NCBI GenBank assembly: GCA_964620595.1
Contig: CAZUHP010000001.1
Span: forward strand, 62,001-126,000
DNA: 64,000 nucleotides
Source of the DNA: Desulfocarbo sp964620595
Lineage (GTDB): Bacteria > Desulfobacterota > Desulfarculia > Desulfarculales > Desulfarculaceae
Reading direction: 5' to 3'
The position numbers and the translations under genes are program-made. How positions within the stretch are numbered: position 1 is the first letter of the stretch; each line of letters opens with the position of its first letter. This document shows, piece after piece, positions 1 to 8,346 of this stretch. Below the pieces are notes generated by a model. The model worked only from the letters and a program-made list of their open reading frames with translations. It was not told where the DNA came from and searched no databases.

Positions 1-510
1 CTCCACCCCGCAGGCGAACAGGAGCTTGCGGGCCTGGAAGTCCCACAAGGGCTGGCCGGGCTGGATCTGGGTGGTGAATATCTGCTCCGGCGTGTTGGCG
101 GCCACCTCCTCGATGTCCATGCCGCCGGCGGGCGAGGCCATGAGGGTGTAGCATTCCTGGGCCCGGTCCAGCACCACGGCCAGGTACAGCTCGCGGGCGA
201 TATCAGTGGCCTTTTCCACCCATACCTTGCGCACCAGCTTGCCCTCGGGGCCGGTCTGGTGGGTCACCAGGCTCATGCCCAGGATATCCTTGGCCGCCCG
301 GCCCGCGGCCTCGGCGCCGGTCACCAGCTTCACGCCGCCGGCCTTGCCCCGGCCGCCGGCATGCACCTGGGCCTTGACCACAAAGGCATCGCCGCCCAGC
401 TCCCGGGCCGCTTGCTCGGCCTCGGCCTGGGTGGTGGCCAGGCGCCCGTCGGGCACCGGGATTCCGTATTGCTTGAAAAGGCCCTTGGCCTGGTATTCGT
501 GCACGTTCAT
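1..510 (-). CDS. sucC: Succinyl-CoA ligase (ADP-forming) beta subunit, N-terminal part
   Basis: This is the first 170 codons of SucC; the gene runs off the left edge. SucC forms the nucleotide-binding subunit of succinyl-CoA synthetase in the TCA cycle and works with SucD in the cytoplasm. The protein opens MNVHEYQAKGLFKQYGIPVP, the typical ATP-grasp start of SucC, and has the lysine/glycine-rich stretch VKAQVHAGGRGKAGGVKLV at about residues 45-63, which contacts nucleotide in the family. The start ATG at 510 is preceded by AAAGGAG about 7 bases upstream. A 2-oxoacid:ferredoxin oxidoreductase operon lies at 5565-9101, so succinyl-CoA made there could feed this enzyme. The identification is secure; the missing 3' end cannot be judged. 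Confidence 0.95.
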   Translation of the reverse strand, partial: MNVHEYQAKGLFKQYGIPVPDGRLATTQAEAEQAARELGGDAFVVKAQVHAGGRGKAGGVKLVTGAEAAGRAAKDILGMSLVTHQTGPEGKLVRKVWVEKATDIARELYLAVVLDRAQECYTLMASPAGGMDIEEVAANTPEQIFTTQIQPGQPLWDFQARKLLFACGVE

Positions 511-560
511 GAGGGTGGCTCCTTTGCTCTGGTCAGCCGAATCCACTAGGTGAGGGCAAG

Positions 561-588
561 TCTATACCGGCTCCGGCCAGGGCCGCAA
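561..588 (-). promoter_or_regulatory. Possible promoter for sucC
   Basis: On the minus strand TTGCGG (583-588) and TATAGA (561-566) are separated by 16 bases, about 50 bases before the sucC start. Both hexamers match the sigma-70 consensus at four of six positions, so the call is tentative. Confidence 0.3.
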
Positions 589-720
589 GCCCCCAGGGGC
601 TGGGGAGCGGTTTTTGCTGAAGCGGCCTCACTTTATGCTGGCCTTGGGGGCCTGATTTGTGATAGAAGGCACGTGCAAGCTTCGCATGGGACCGGCCAGG
701 GGGCCGGCACACGGAAAAGC

Positions 721-749
721 TTGATTATCCAAGTGTAAAAACGTATAAA
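721..749 (+). promoter_or_regulatory. Likely sigma-70 promoter of the QmoC-like gene
   Basis: TTGATT (721-726) and TATAAA (744-749) are separated by exactly 17 bases. Transcription would begin near 756 and give a leader of about 100 bases before the ATG at 860. The leader contains the inverted repeat GGCCTCCTGG/CCAGGGAGCC around 770-794, whose role is unknown. Confidence 0.55.
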
Positions 750-859
750 GGGCGTATTGCAATTCAAGGGCCTCCTGGTGAAAACCAGGGAGCCTTGAGG
801 TAGTTGGGCAACCCCCCGGCCGGGCGGGGGTATTCACCGAGATGTGAGGAGAAGTGGGT

Positions 860-2056
860 ATGAGTGTCAAGGTCTACCCGAATTTACTGAAGGAACTGAA
901 ACATTACGGCTTGAAGGACGCCACCCAATGCTACCACTGCGGCAACTGCACCGGCGTCTGCCCGCTGTCCACCGAGGATAATCCCTTCCCCCGCAAGTTC
1001 ATGCGCCTGGTCCAGTTGGGGCAGAAGGACCGCCTGATGGAGTCGGTGGAGCCCTGGTTGTGCTACTACTGCGGCGAGTGCTCGGACCGCTGCCCCCGGG
1101 GCGCCGACCCGGGCGAGACCATGATGGCCATGCGGCGCTACCTCACCTCTCTCTACGACTGGACCGGATTCGCCCGCAAGTTCTACACCTCCGAGGCCTT
1201 CGAGGTGGCGGCGGTGAGCCTGGTGGCGGCCTTCATCGGCGCCTTGTTCCTCATCTTCGGGCGGTGGAGCGAGGCCCTGGCCAAGCCCGGCATCGCGCTG
1301 AACGTCTTTGCGCCCAACCACGTCATCGAGGCCCTGGACCTGATCATGGCCGCGGTGCTCACCTTCTTCCTGCTCACCAACGTCTGGCGCTGCATCAAGA
1401 CCGTACAGGGACCCTTGCACGGCAAGATACCGCTGGCCTATTACAAGAAGAAGCTGATCGAGCTGCTGTGGAACTTCATCTCCCAGTGGCAGTTCTCCAA
1501 GTGCGAGGACAGGAAGCAGTGGGTGGTCCACCTGCTCATCATGACCGGCTACAGCTCGGTGTTCCTCATGGTGGTGGTGGGCCTGCGCTGGTTCCAGCGT
1601 GACAGCGTGATCGACCCGGAGTGGCCCCTGGTTTCGGCGATCATGACCCTGGTGGGCTACTACGCCACCTTCGCCATCATGTACGGCACCACCTACGCCC
1701 TGATCGGCCGTATCAAGAAGTCCAAGGCGCCCTACAAGAACTCCCACGGCACTGACTGGATGTTCTTGATTCTCTTGCAGCTCACCACCATCACCGGCAT
1801 CCTGGTCCACGCCTTCATCTACCTGGAGTGGCCCATGGCCACCTACGTGATCTACATGATCCACCTGATGGTGGCGGTGCCCATGCTGGTCCTGGAGGTG
1901 CCTTTCGCCAAGTGGGCCCACCTGGCCTACCGGCCGGTGGTGCTGTTCCTGAACAAGGTGAAGCTGGCCTACCTGGAGGAAAACCCCGACGCCCTGGGCG
2001 CGCAGGGCGAAGAGGCCGCAGAGCCGGTGGAGGCGCCCCAGGCCGAGACCGCCTAG
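860..2056 (+). CDS. QmoC-like / HdrC-type iron-sulfur protein fused to a cytochrome b domain
   Basis: The protein is about 398 residues. Residues 1-90 carry two ferredoxin-like cysteine clusters, CYHCGNCTGVCP and CYYCGECSDRCP, as in HdrC and QmoC. The rest has about five or six hydrophobic segments resembling the cytochrome b (NarI-like) part of QmoC, with histidines that could bind heme. In sulfate reducers QmoC passes electrons between the quinone pool and the soluble QmoAB/AprAB proteins. Here no qmoA, qmoB or apr gene is adjacent, so the partner is unknown. The start is set at 860 because GAGGAG (846-851) is eight bases upstream; a GTG at 854 is too close to that site. A stem-loop terminator follows. 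Family assignment is good; the exact complex is inferred. Confidence 0.8.
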   Translation: MSVKVYPNLLKELKHYGLKDATQCYHCGNCTGVCPLSTEDNPFPRKFMRLVQLGQKDRLMESVEPWLCYYCGECSDRCPRGADPGETMMAMRRYLTSLYDWTGFARKFYTSEAFEVAAVSLVAAFIGALFLIFGRWSEALAKPGIALNVFAPNHVIEALDLIMAAVLTFFLLTNVWRCIKTVQGPLHGKIPLAYYKKKLIELLWNFISQWQFSKCEDRKQWVVHLLIMTGYSSVFLMVVVGLRWFQRDSVIDPEWPLVSAIMTLVGYYATFAIMYGTTYALIGRIKKSKAPYKNSHGTDWMFLILLQLTTITGILVHAFIYLEWPMATYVIYMIHLMVAVPMLVLEVPFAKWAHLAYRPVVLFLNKVKLAYLEENPDALGAQGEEAAEPVEAPQAETA

Positions 2057-2080
2057 CCCTGACGAGCTGAAAGCGAACCA

Positions 2081-2113
2081 GGCGGCCTCCGCTCGCGGAG
2101 GCCGCCTTTTTTC
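2081..2113 (+). terminator. Rho-independent terminator after the QmoC-like gene
   Basis: A GC-rich stem (GGCGGCCTCCG/CGGAGGCCGCC) with a short loop is followed by six thymines, 25 bases after the stop codon. Confidence 0.85.
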
Positions 2114-2180
2114 GTGTCAGGTTTCTCCAACCAAGAGCGCCCGGCCTTGCCTGCCCGTCCTCCCGCGTGAGAGCGGACCC

Positions 2181-3728
2181 TCAAGGCCCTTTGCGCCCGC
2201 CGGTGGCGGCCCGCCTTCCCCGCCAGGCCCCCTGCAGGCGCCTGAGCCAGCGCTGGAGGGGGCTGAGCGGCCGCGCCAGGCTCCGCAGCGCCTTGAGCCG
2301 GTAGAGCCCCTCCTCTGACAGCTCCAGGCGCACGCTGGCGCCGGGCCGGGGCGGGCGCTCGCCCTCGAAATGGGCCAGGGTGGCCCAGCCGGCCCGGGTC
2401 TGCACCAGGGCCAGGCCCAGGGGCGAGGCAAAGCCCTCGGGCGGCCGGCGCAGCAGGGTGGCGGCCAGCAGGCGGCCGCCGATGCGCGCCGGCGGCTCGG
2501 CGGGCGGGGCCGGCCGGGGAGGGTGGATCACCGGCGTGAAGCTGGAGCGCCAGGGGGCGGTGGGGTAGATGGGGCGGGAGGCGGGCACCAGGATGGTGAC
2601 CAGGTTGTTGTTGCCCAGCCCGCCGATGGATTGGGTGAGCGCCACCCGGGGCTCCCGGGCCAGGCGTCGCTCGGGCGCCACCTTGCCGGTGAGCAGCCAG
2701 CAGGCCTCCACCACCTGGGCCAGGCCCGAGGCGCCGACCGGGTGTCCCCGGGCCTTGAGGCCGCCCGAGGGGTTTATGGGCAGCCGGCCCTCGGCCTGGG
2801 TCTCGCCCGCCAGCACCGCCCGCCAGCCCCGGCCTGGGGCGAAGAACCCCAGGTCCTCGGAGCCGATCACCTCGAACATGGTGAAGGCGTCGTGCACCTC
2901 GGCGAAGTCCACCTGGTCCGGGTTGATCTGGGCCATGGCATAGGCCTGCATGGCCGCCTGGCGGGTGGAGTTGAAGCTGATCAGGCTTCCCCGCCGGGCC
3001 ACCTCGGCGCTGTCGGTGGCGTGGCCGATGCCGGCCAGGCGCACCAGGCCATCCTGGCGGGAGAGCACCACTGCGGCCGCGCCGTCGGTGATGGGCGCGC
3101 AGTCGAACACCCGCAAGGGATCGGCCACCAGGGGCGAACCGTAGTACTTGTCCTCGCTGAGTTCCTTCTGGAACTGGGCAAAGGGGTTCAGGGCTCCGCG
3201 GGCGTGGTTCTTCACCGCCACCCGGCACAGCACCCGGGAGAGGGTCTTGGGGTCCAGGCCGTAGGCCTGGGCATAGGCGCCGGCGATAAGGGCCGCCAGG
3301 GCGGGCATGGAGGCGCCGTAGGCCCGCTCTCGGGCGGCGATCACCTCGGCCAGGATGCGGGTGGTGCGGCCGGTGCTGAGACCGGTCATCTTCTCCCCGG
3401 CCACTACCAGCACGTGCTTGCGGTAGCCCGAGGCCACGGCCAGGAAGGCGGTTTCCAGGGCTCCGGCCCCGGTGGAGGAGGCGGTCTCCACCCGCGAGGA
3501 GGCCGCGCCGGAAAGCTCCAGGCGGTCGGCCAGGGCCGCGGCCAGGTTGCCTTCGCCGGTGAACTCCTCGGCGTTCATCACCCCCACGTACACCGAGTCC
3601 ACCGCCTGGAGCCCGGCCTCTTGCAGGGCCTCGGCCGAGGCCTGGGCCAAAAGGTCCACCAGGGGCGTGTCCAGCTTGCCAAAGCGGGTGAGCGCGGCGC
3701 CGGCGATGTAGACCGGAGTGGGTGACAC
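2181..3728 (-). CDS. Thiolase-family protein with C-terminal DUF35-like extension; nucleophile Cys replaced by Ser
   Basis: The protein of 515 residues has a thiolase fold over residues 1-385 or so. Recognisable motifs are EVHDAFTMFEVIG, NPSGGLKARGHPVGASG and a C-terminal QSIGGLGNNN. The last roughly 110 residues resemble the OB-fold (DUF35) partner often encoded beside SCP2-type thiolases, here fused. In the first active-site motif the family has Glu-x-Ala-Cys-Ala-Ser-Gly, but this protein reads VETASSTGAGAL, so a serine (TCC codon) replaces the catalytic cysteine. The C-terminal loop cysteine is also not seen. It may therefore not perform classical thiolysis or condensation; an acyl-CoA-binding or altered activity is possible. 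The start is a GTG at 3728 preceded by a G-rich site eight bases away. It reads away from the YkgJ genes and is separated from them by a terminator. Confidence 0.75.
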   Translation of the reverse strand: MSPTPVYIAGAALTRFGKLDTPLVDLLAQASAEALQEAGLQAVDSVYVGVMNAEEFTGEGNLAAALADRLELSGAASSRVETASSTGAGALETAFLAVASGYRKHVLVVAGEKMTGLSTGRTTRILAEVIAARERAYGASMPALAALIAGAYAQAYGLDPKTLSRVLCRVAVKNHARGALNPFAQFQKELSEDKYYGSPLVADPLRVFDCAPITDGAAAVVLSRQDGLVRLAGIGHATDSAEVARRGSLISFNSTRQAAMQAYAMAQINPDQVDFAEVHDAFTMFEVIGSEDLGFFAPGRGWRAVLAGETQAEGRLPINPSGGLKARGHPVGASGLAQVVEACWLLTGKVAPERRLAREPRVALTQSIGGLGNNNLVTILVPASRPIYPTAPWRSSFTPVIHPPRPAPPAEPPARIGGRLLAATLLRRPPEGFASPLGLALVQTRAGWATLAHFEGERPPRPGASVRLELSEEGLYRLKALRSLARPLSPLQRWLRRLQGAWRGRRAATGGRKGP

Positions 3729-3749
3729 CAGAATATCCCCCCCAAACAA

Positions 3750-3780
3750 GAAAACGGCCGGGGCGTAAGCGCCCCAGCCG
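3750..3780 (-). terminator. Rho-independent terminator of the YkgJ pair
   Basis: Read on the minus strand, CGGCTGGGGCG/CGCCCCGGCCG forms a stem followed by TTTTCTTGTTT. It lies about 30 bases after the stop at 3808. Confidence 0.75.
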
Positions 3781-3807
3781 TAATTATAGCATGCCGCCCC
3801 GCCGGGC

Positions 3808-4671
3808 CTAGGAGCCCGGGAACATGCCCGCCGGGCCCATGGGACCCACGGGGCCCACATCTTCGCCCATGCCCATGCCCTGCTGCCGCGCCCGCTCCTC
3901 CATGCGCTTTTTCACCTCGGGCTTCACGGTGAGGGTGGCGTCGCCGAAGATGGAGAACTGGAGCCACTCGAAGGCGAACTTCATGAGCTCCAGGTCGTTG
4001 TCCTCGAGCACCTCCAGCCGGTTGGGGTTGATCTCGAAGATCTCGGCCAGCCGGGTCTGGGTCACGAACTTGCGGAAGGACTCCAGCTTGTACACCGCCA
4101 TGAAGAACATCTGCATCTTCTTGGCGATGACCTGGGGGTTGGGGTCCGGCGCCTGGCGGGTGAGGATGGGCATGAAAAGGTCGTTCAGGTAGAAGTAGGT
4201 TTCCAGGCCCTGGTCCTTGGTCCACTCCTGGGGCGTCCACTCCGGCCCCTCCTCGAACCCGCGGCAGTGCTCCTCCCGCACCAGGAAGAAGCCCTCCTCG
4301 CTGGGCGCGCCATGGCCACCGCCCTTGGTGGCGCGGCCCAGGGGATAGGTGCGGCAGGCGCCGGGACGGTCGGGGTAGACCGTGCAGCCCTTCTCGCTCA
4401 CAAAGGGGCAGCTCTGGCGCTCATTGTCCAGCATCACCAGCCGCGGCATGGGCCAGCCGTTCTGGCCGTGCTCCACCGTGCAGTACCGGTCCAGCAGCTC
4501 GTCCGAGCTGAGCCCCAGGTTCTGGCGCAGGCGCAGGAAGTCGTAAGGGGTGAGCCACAGGGTGAGCTTGCGGCAGCACTCGTTGAAGCAGGGCACCCCC
4601 GGGTGGCAGGAGAAGCGGAAGGTGCCGCCGGTGAGGTCCTCGAAACGTTCGTCCAGGTTGGGGGGAAGCAT
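3808..4671 (-). CDS. YkgJ-family cysteine-cluster protein
   Basis: The protein has 287 residues. The N-terminal half has the family pattern of scattered cysteines that bind zinc or an Fe-S cluster: CHPGVPCFNECCRKLTLWLTP, then CPFVSEKGC, DRPGACRTYP and EEHCRGFE. The family is widespread in anaerobes and its function is not established. The C-terminal third is helical and ends in a Met/Gly/Pro-rich tail. Its ATG (4669-4671) directly abuts the stop codon of the upstream paralogue at 4672, so the two are translated together and likely act together. A terminator follows at 3750-3780. Confidence 0.8.
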   Translation of the reverse strand: MLPPNLDERFEDLTGGTFRFSCHPGVPCFNECCRKLTLWLTPYDFLRLRQNLGLSSDELLDRYCTVEHGQNGWPMPRLVMLDNERQSCPFVSEKGCTVYPDRPGACRTYPLGRATKGGGHGAPSEEGFFLVREEHCRGFEEGPEWTPQEWTKDQGLETYFYLNDLFMPILTRQAPDPNPQVIAKKMQMFFMAVYKLESFRKFVTQTRLAEIFEINPNRLEVLEDNDLELMKFAFEWLQFSIFGDATLTVKPEVKKRMEERARQQGMGMGEDVGPVGPMGPAGMFPGS

Positions 4672-5421
4672 CTAGTTGCCTCCCGCAGCCTGCTGCTCCT
4701 GGTCCTTCAGCTTCAAGGTCTTCTGGCCCAGCATGCCGAAACGCACCCAGTCGTAGCCCAGATCCAGCATGGCCACGTCACTGGTCTTGATGGCGTCTAT
4801 GCGCTCGGGCTCCAGGTCGAACTTGTCCAGGAAGCTGGAGTTGAGCACCATCTTGCGGAAGCCGTCCACGTCCCACAGGGCGGTGACGATCATCTGCAGG
4901 ATCTGGTCGTTGGTGATGTCCAGGTTGCGCAGCAGGTGATGGCCGGCCAGGCCGTCGTAGCTGCCGTCCGCCTCCTTGGACTGGATGGCGCCCTGGTCCT
5001 TGAGCCACTCCTTCACCTGCCAGTCGTCGCCCTTGGCCAGGCCGTGGCACTTGGAGGGCTCGGCCACCACGGTGAAGCCGCCGTCGGGCCGCTCGTCCAG
5101 GGGGAACATGCGGCAGGCCCAGGGGCGGTCCGCGTAGTAGAGGCAGCCGTGGGAGCGCACGAAGAAGCAGCGCTTGTCGTTGTTCTCGTCCATCTTGAGC
5201 TGGATGAGGGGCAGGTGGCGGCCGGTCACCACCACCAGGTCGGTGTACTTGTGCAGGAACTCGGTGGATGTGAGCCCCATGGCCTTCTTGAGGCGGATCA
5301 CGTCGTTGGGAGTGAGGAAGATGTTCACGTCGCGGCAGCAGGAGGTGTAGCAGTCCAGGCCGCGGTGACAGGCAAAGGTGAAATGGTCTTCCAGGTTGAG
5401 CTTGGGCTTGTCTTGACTCAT
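4672..5421 (-). CDS. YkgJ-family cysteine-cluster protein (paralogue)
   Basis: The protein has 249 residues and shares the arrangement of the next gene: CHRGLDCYTSCCRDVNIFLTP, CFFVRSHGC, DRPWACRMFP and EPSKCHG, followed by a helical C-terminal region without the Met/Gly tail. The start at 5421 is preceded by GAGGATC; a longer frame exists upstream but lacks a ribosome-binding site. It is the first gene of a two-gene operon. The two copies are clearly paralogous but diverged, which suggests a heteromeric pair. Function is unknown. Confidence 0.8.
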   Translation of the reverse strand: MSQDKPKLNLEDHFTFACHRGLDCYTSCCRDVNIFLTPNDVIRLKKAMGLTSTEFLHKYTDLVVVTGRHLPLIQLKMDENNDKRCFFVRSHGCLYYADRPWACRMFPLDERPDGGFTVVAEPSKCHGLAKGDDWQVKEWLKDQGAIQSKEADGSYDGLAGHHLLRNLDITNDQILQMIVTALWDVDGFRKMVLNSSFLDKFDLEPERIDAIKTSDVAMLDLGYDWVRFGMLGQKTLKLKDQEQQAAGGN

Positions 5422-5508
5422 GCTTGATCCTCGGCGCGCGCTGAGGGGCGAGGCCCCCAGGGCGCGGGTAAAGAGGTGCCTATTTCCCAATTATGTAAGT
5501 GTGGTGAA

Positions 5509-5537
5509 GTTTTACCAGCAGAGGCCATGCCGGTCAA
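5509..5537 (-). promoter_or_regulatory. Possible promoter of the YkgJ pair
   Basis: On the minus strand TTGACC (5532-5537) is separated by 17 bases from TAAAAC (5509-5514), about 90 bases before the first start codon. Confidence 0.4.
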
Positions 5538-5564
5538 CCGCTAAGGGAGGGCCCCGGCCCTGGC

Positions 5565-6227
5565 CTAGAAGTCCGCGGCGCTCATCTCCCGGAAGGCCGG
5601 CCCCTCCTTGACCGCCGCCTCCCGGGCCAGCTTGGCGCCCAGGCTGAGGGCCTTCTTGTTCAGCGCCTCGGTGCCGGCCGGCACCCGGGCCAACAGCGCC
5701 TTTTCCAGGGCCTTGCGGGTCACCAGGCCGGTGAGTTCGCTCACCGCGCCCAGGGCCACCACGTTGGCCACCATGACCTTTTTCAGCTTGTCCCGGGCCG
5801 TGGCCGTGAAGGGAAGCGCCACCGCCCGGCTGGTGGGGGGATGCTGCACCAAGTCCGCGTCCACGATCACCCAGGCCTGGGGGCTCACGTCCCAGCAGTA
5901 GGCGTCCGCCGCCTCCTGGTTCAGGGCCAGGAGCAGGTCCACCGAGGTGCAAAGGGGGTAGTCGATAACGTGGTCGGAGATTATCACCTCGGCCTTGGAG
6001 GCCCCGCCCCGGGCCTCGGGGCCGTAGGACTGCACCATGGCCACCTCGCGGCCGTCATAGAGCCCGGCCGCCTCGGCCAGCACCAGCCCGGCCAACAGAA
6101 GCCCCTGGCCGCCCGAGCCGGCCAGGCGCACCTCCACCCGGTCCAGGGCCGGCCGCACCGGGCGGGCCTTCTTCTTGGCGGGCTGGCGCCGGGAACCCTT
6201 GCTTGCTTCCCTCTTGGTGGGGCTCAT
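5565..6227 (-). CDS. korC: 2-oxoacid:ferredoxin oxidoreductase, gamma subunit (KorC type)
   Basis: The protein has 220 residues and is the gamma subunit of a 2-oxoacid:acceptor oxidoreductase, which oxidatively decarboxylates a 2-oxoacid to an acyl-CoA and reduces ferredoxin. Motifs seen are RLAGSGGQGLLLAGLVLAEAA near residues 33-53 and QSYGPEARGGASKAEVIIS near residues 65-83, both diagnostic. A lysine/arginine-rich N-terminal tail of about 30 residues precedes the domain and is longer than usual. The start overlaps the korB stop as ATGA, showing translational coupling. It is the last gene of the operon. Confidence 0.9.
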   Translation of the reverse strand: MSPTKREASKGSRRQPAKKKARPVRPALDRVEVRLAGSGGQGLLLAGLVLAEAAGLYDGREVAMVQSYGPEARGGASKAEVIISDHVIDYPLCTSVDLLLALNQEAADAYCWDVSPQAWVIVDADLVQHPPTSRAVALPFTATARDKLKKVMVANVVALGAVSELTGLVTRKALEKALLARVPAGTEALNKKALSLGAKLAREAAVKEGPAFREMSAADF

Positions 6228-7072
6228 CGCTTGCCCTCCGCGCGCAGCCGGGCGGCCCGCTGGCACACCTCGGCATAGTGGTCCAGATAGGTGGGGTGCT
6301 CCCGGTCCACCAGCACCCCGATGGCAAAGCGGCCTTCGCGCTCCGCTTCGCTCAGCTTTTCCCAGCGCTCCTGGCGCACCGCCTGTTTCTTGAAGGCCTT
6401 CATCATGTCCACCTGGGAACCCAGCTTGTTCTGGCGGCCGAAGTTGGTGTGGCAGGGGCTCAAGACCTCCACCAGGCTGAAGCCCCGTTTCTGGAGCATC
6501 AGCCCCAGCATCTTGTCGAGCTGGGTGACGTGGTACACCGTGCTGCGCGCCACGAAGGCGGCGCCGGCGGTGGCGGTGAGGGCGCTTATGTCGAAGCTGG
6601 GCTCGATGTGGCCGTAGCGCGCGGTGGAGGCCTTGGCGCCCATGGGCGTGGTGGGGCTGTATTGGCCGCCGGTCATGCCGTAGTTCAGGTTGTTCACGAT
6701 GATGGCGTTGATGTCCAGGTTGCGGCGCGCCGCGTGGATCAGGTGGTTGCCGCCGATGGCGGTGGCGTCGCCGTCTCCCATCACGGTTATCACCGTGAGT
6801 TCGGGGTTGGCCAGCTTGATGCCGGTGGCAAAGGTCAGCGCCCGGCCGTGGGTGGTGTGCACGCTGCCCACGTCCACGTACACCGGCAGCCTGCCCGAGC
6901 AGCCTATGCCGGACACCAGGACCACCTGGTTCTTGTCCAGGCCGCTCCGGGCCAGGGAGCGCACCAAAGAGCCCAGGAGGATGCCCAGGCCGCAACCGGG
7001 GCACCACACGTGGGGAAACTTCTTGTCATGCCGCAGCCATTCATAAACAACGCTGCGATGAACAGGTGGCAT
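6224..7072 (-). CDS. korB: 2-oxoacid:ferredoxin oxidoreductase, beta (TPP-binding) subunit
   Basis: The protein has 282 residues. It contains the Fe-S ligands WCPGCGLGI (about residue 23) and GIGCSGRLPVY, the thiamine diphosphate/Mg motif GDGDATAIGGNHLIHAARRN followed by NNLNYGMTGGQYSPTTP, and the late cysteine in SPCHTNFGRQ. It binds thiamine diphosphate and the proximal 4Fe-4S cluster and pairs with KorA. The ATG at 7072 has AAAGGAG upstream. The substrate is most likely 2-oxoglutarate given the nearby sucC, but related enzymes use branched-chain or aryl 2-oxoacids. Confidence 0.92.
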   Translation of the reverse strand: MPPVHRSVVYEWLRHDKKFPHVWCPGCGLGILLGSLVRSLARSGLDKNQVVLVSGIGCSGRLPVYVDVGSVHTTHGRALTFATGIKLANPELTVITVMGDGDATAIGGNHLIHAARRNLDINAIIVNNLNYGMTGGQYSPTTPMGAKASTARYGHIEPSFDISALTATAGAAFVARSTVYHVTQLDKMLGLMLQKRGFSLVEVLSPCHTNFGRQNKLGSQVDMMKAFKKQAVRQERWEKLSEAEREGRFAIGVLVDREHPTYLDHYAEVCQRAARLRAEGKR

Positions 7073-7146
7073 GGGTGAGACTCCTTTTGGGGTCTGGTTT
7101 TGGAAAGGGTGGGGGGAGCCGGGGCTCCCGCCCGCCCGCTTTTGTC

Positions 7147-8292
7147 CTAGCTCAATTGCCGCAGGCGGCGGAGCAGCTCGTCCGGGGTGATCATGGAGCC
7201 GTCCATCTTGCTGTGCCTGAAGACCTGGGTGCGGCCGTTGTTCACCCGTTTCACCTCGCGGCTTATCTGGCCCATGTTCAACTCGGGCACCAGGCAGACC
7301 CGCTTGCCCTCCAGGGCTTCCTCCACCGGCCGGCGGGGGAAGGGCCACAGGCTTATGAGTTGCAGGAGCCCCACCTTCAGGCCGCGTTCGCGGCCCAGGC
7401 GCACCGCGGCCTGGCCGGCGCGGGCCGTGCAGCCGTAGGCGATGATGAGCAGCTCGGCGTCCTCCAGGGCGAAGCCCTTGACCCACTCCAGCAGGGTGAA
7501 GTGGCGGCTGATCTTGTTGAAGAGGCGGTTGTAGAAGGGCTCCACCTCGTCGGCCCGCCGGGTGGGGAAGCCGCGCTCGTCGTGCACCAGGCCGGTGATG
7601 TGGTAGCGGTAGCCCTGGCCCAGATCGGCCAGGCGGGGTATCTGGGAGCCGTCGGCCTTGTAGGGCTTGTACCAGTCCGGCGGCTCCAGGGGGCGCGGCC
7701 GGTTGAGCACCTCCACCTCGTCCTCGGCCGGCAGGGTGACCTTCTCGCGCATGTGGGCCACCACCTCGTCGGAGAGCATGATGACCGGGGTGCGGAAGCG
7801 CTCGGCAAAGTTGAAGCAGCTCACCGCCACCTCGAAGCATTCACTCACCGTGGCCGGGCAGAGCACGATGGCCGGGTGGTCGCCGTGGGTGCCCCAGCGG
7901 GCCTGCTGCACGTCGCCCTGGGCCGGGTTGGTGGGCATGCCGGTGCTGGGCCCGGCGCGCATCACGTTGACGATGACCGTGGGTATCTCGGCGATGCAGG
8001 CGTAGCCCAGGTTCTCCTGCATGAGGCTGAAGCCCGGGCCGCTGGTGGCGGTCATGGCCTTGCGCCCGGCCAGGGAGGCGCCCAGGCAACAGCCGATGGA
8101 GGCGATCTCGTCCTCCATCTGGATGAAGGGGTGGCCCCGGGCGGGCAGCTCGCGGCTCATGAACTCGGTTATCTCGCTGGCCGGGGTGATGGGGTAGCCG
8201 GCGAAGAAGTCACAGCCCGCGGCCAGGGCGCCCAGGGCGATGGCCTCGTTGCCCTGTAGTAAGCGGGCGCGCTTTGCGGTCTTTTTTGGCAT
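7147..8292 (-). CDS. korA: 2-oxoacid:ferredoxin oxidoreductase, alpha subunit
   Basis: The protein has 381 residues and starts with a short basic leader. Family motifs are FFAGYPITPASEITEF near residue 29, EDEIASIGCCLGASLAGRKAMTATSGPG split over residues 60-86, and NVMRAGPSTGMPTNPAQGD, which line the 2-oxoacid and CoA site in the family. The C-terminal domain contains ISLWPFP, common to KorA. It is preceded by the ferredoxin gene at 50 bases and followed by korB after 74 bases, giving the order ferredoxin-alpha-beta-gamma typical of the KGOR/VOR class. Confidence 0.92.
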   Translation of the reverse strand: MPKKTAKRARLLQGNEAIALGALAAGCDFFAGYPITPASEITEFMSRELPARGHPFIQMEDEIASIGCCLGASLAGRKAMTATSGPGFSLMQENLGYACIAEIPTVIVNVMRAGPSTGMPTNPAQGDVQQARWGTHGDHPAIVLCPATVSECFEVAVSCFNFAERFRTPVIMLSDEVVAHMREKVTLPAEDEVEVLNRPRPLEPPDWYKPYKADGSQIPRLADLGQGYRYHITGLVHDERGFPTRRADEVEPFYNRLFNKISRHFTLLEWVKGFALEDAELLIIAYGCTARAGQAAVRLGRERGLKVGLLQLISLWPFPRRPVEEALEGKRVCLVPELNMGQISREVKRVNNGRTQVFRHSKMDGSMITPDELLRRLRQLS

Positions 8293-8346
8293 GGCGATCC
8301 TCGGGCGGCGCCGGTGGCGCGCATCGGGGGTTAGAGGATGTGGCTC

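Noticed and set aside
884..1921. Long antisense open frame opposite the QmoC-like gene
   Set aside because: It is His/Gln/Gly-rich, the composition produced by reading a G+C-rich gene backwards, and has no ribosome-binding site or motif.
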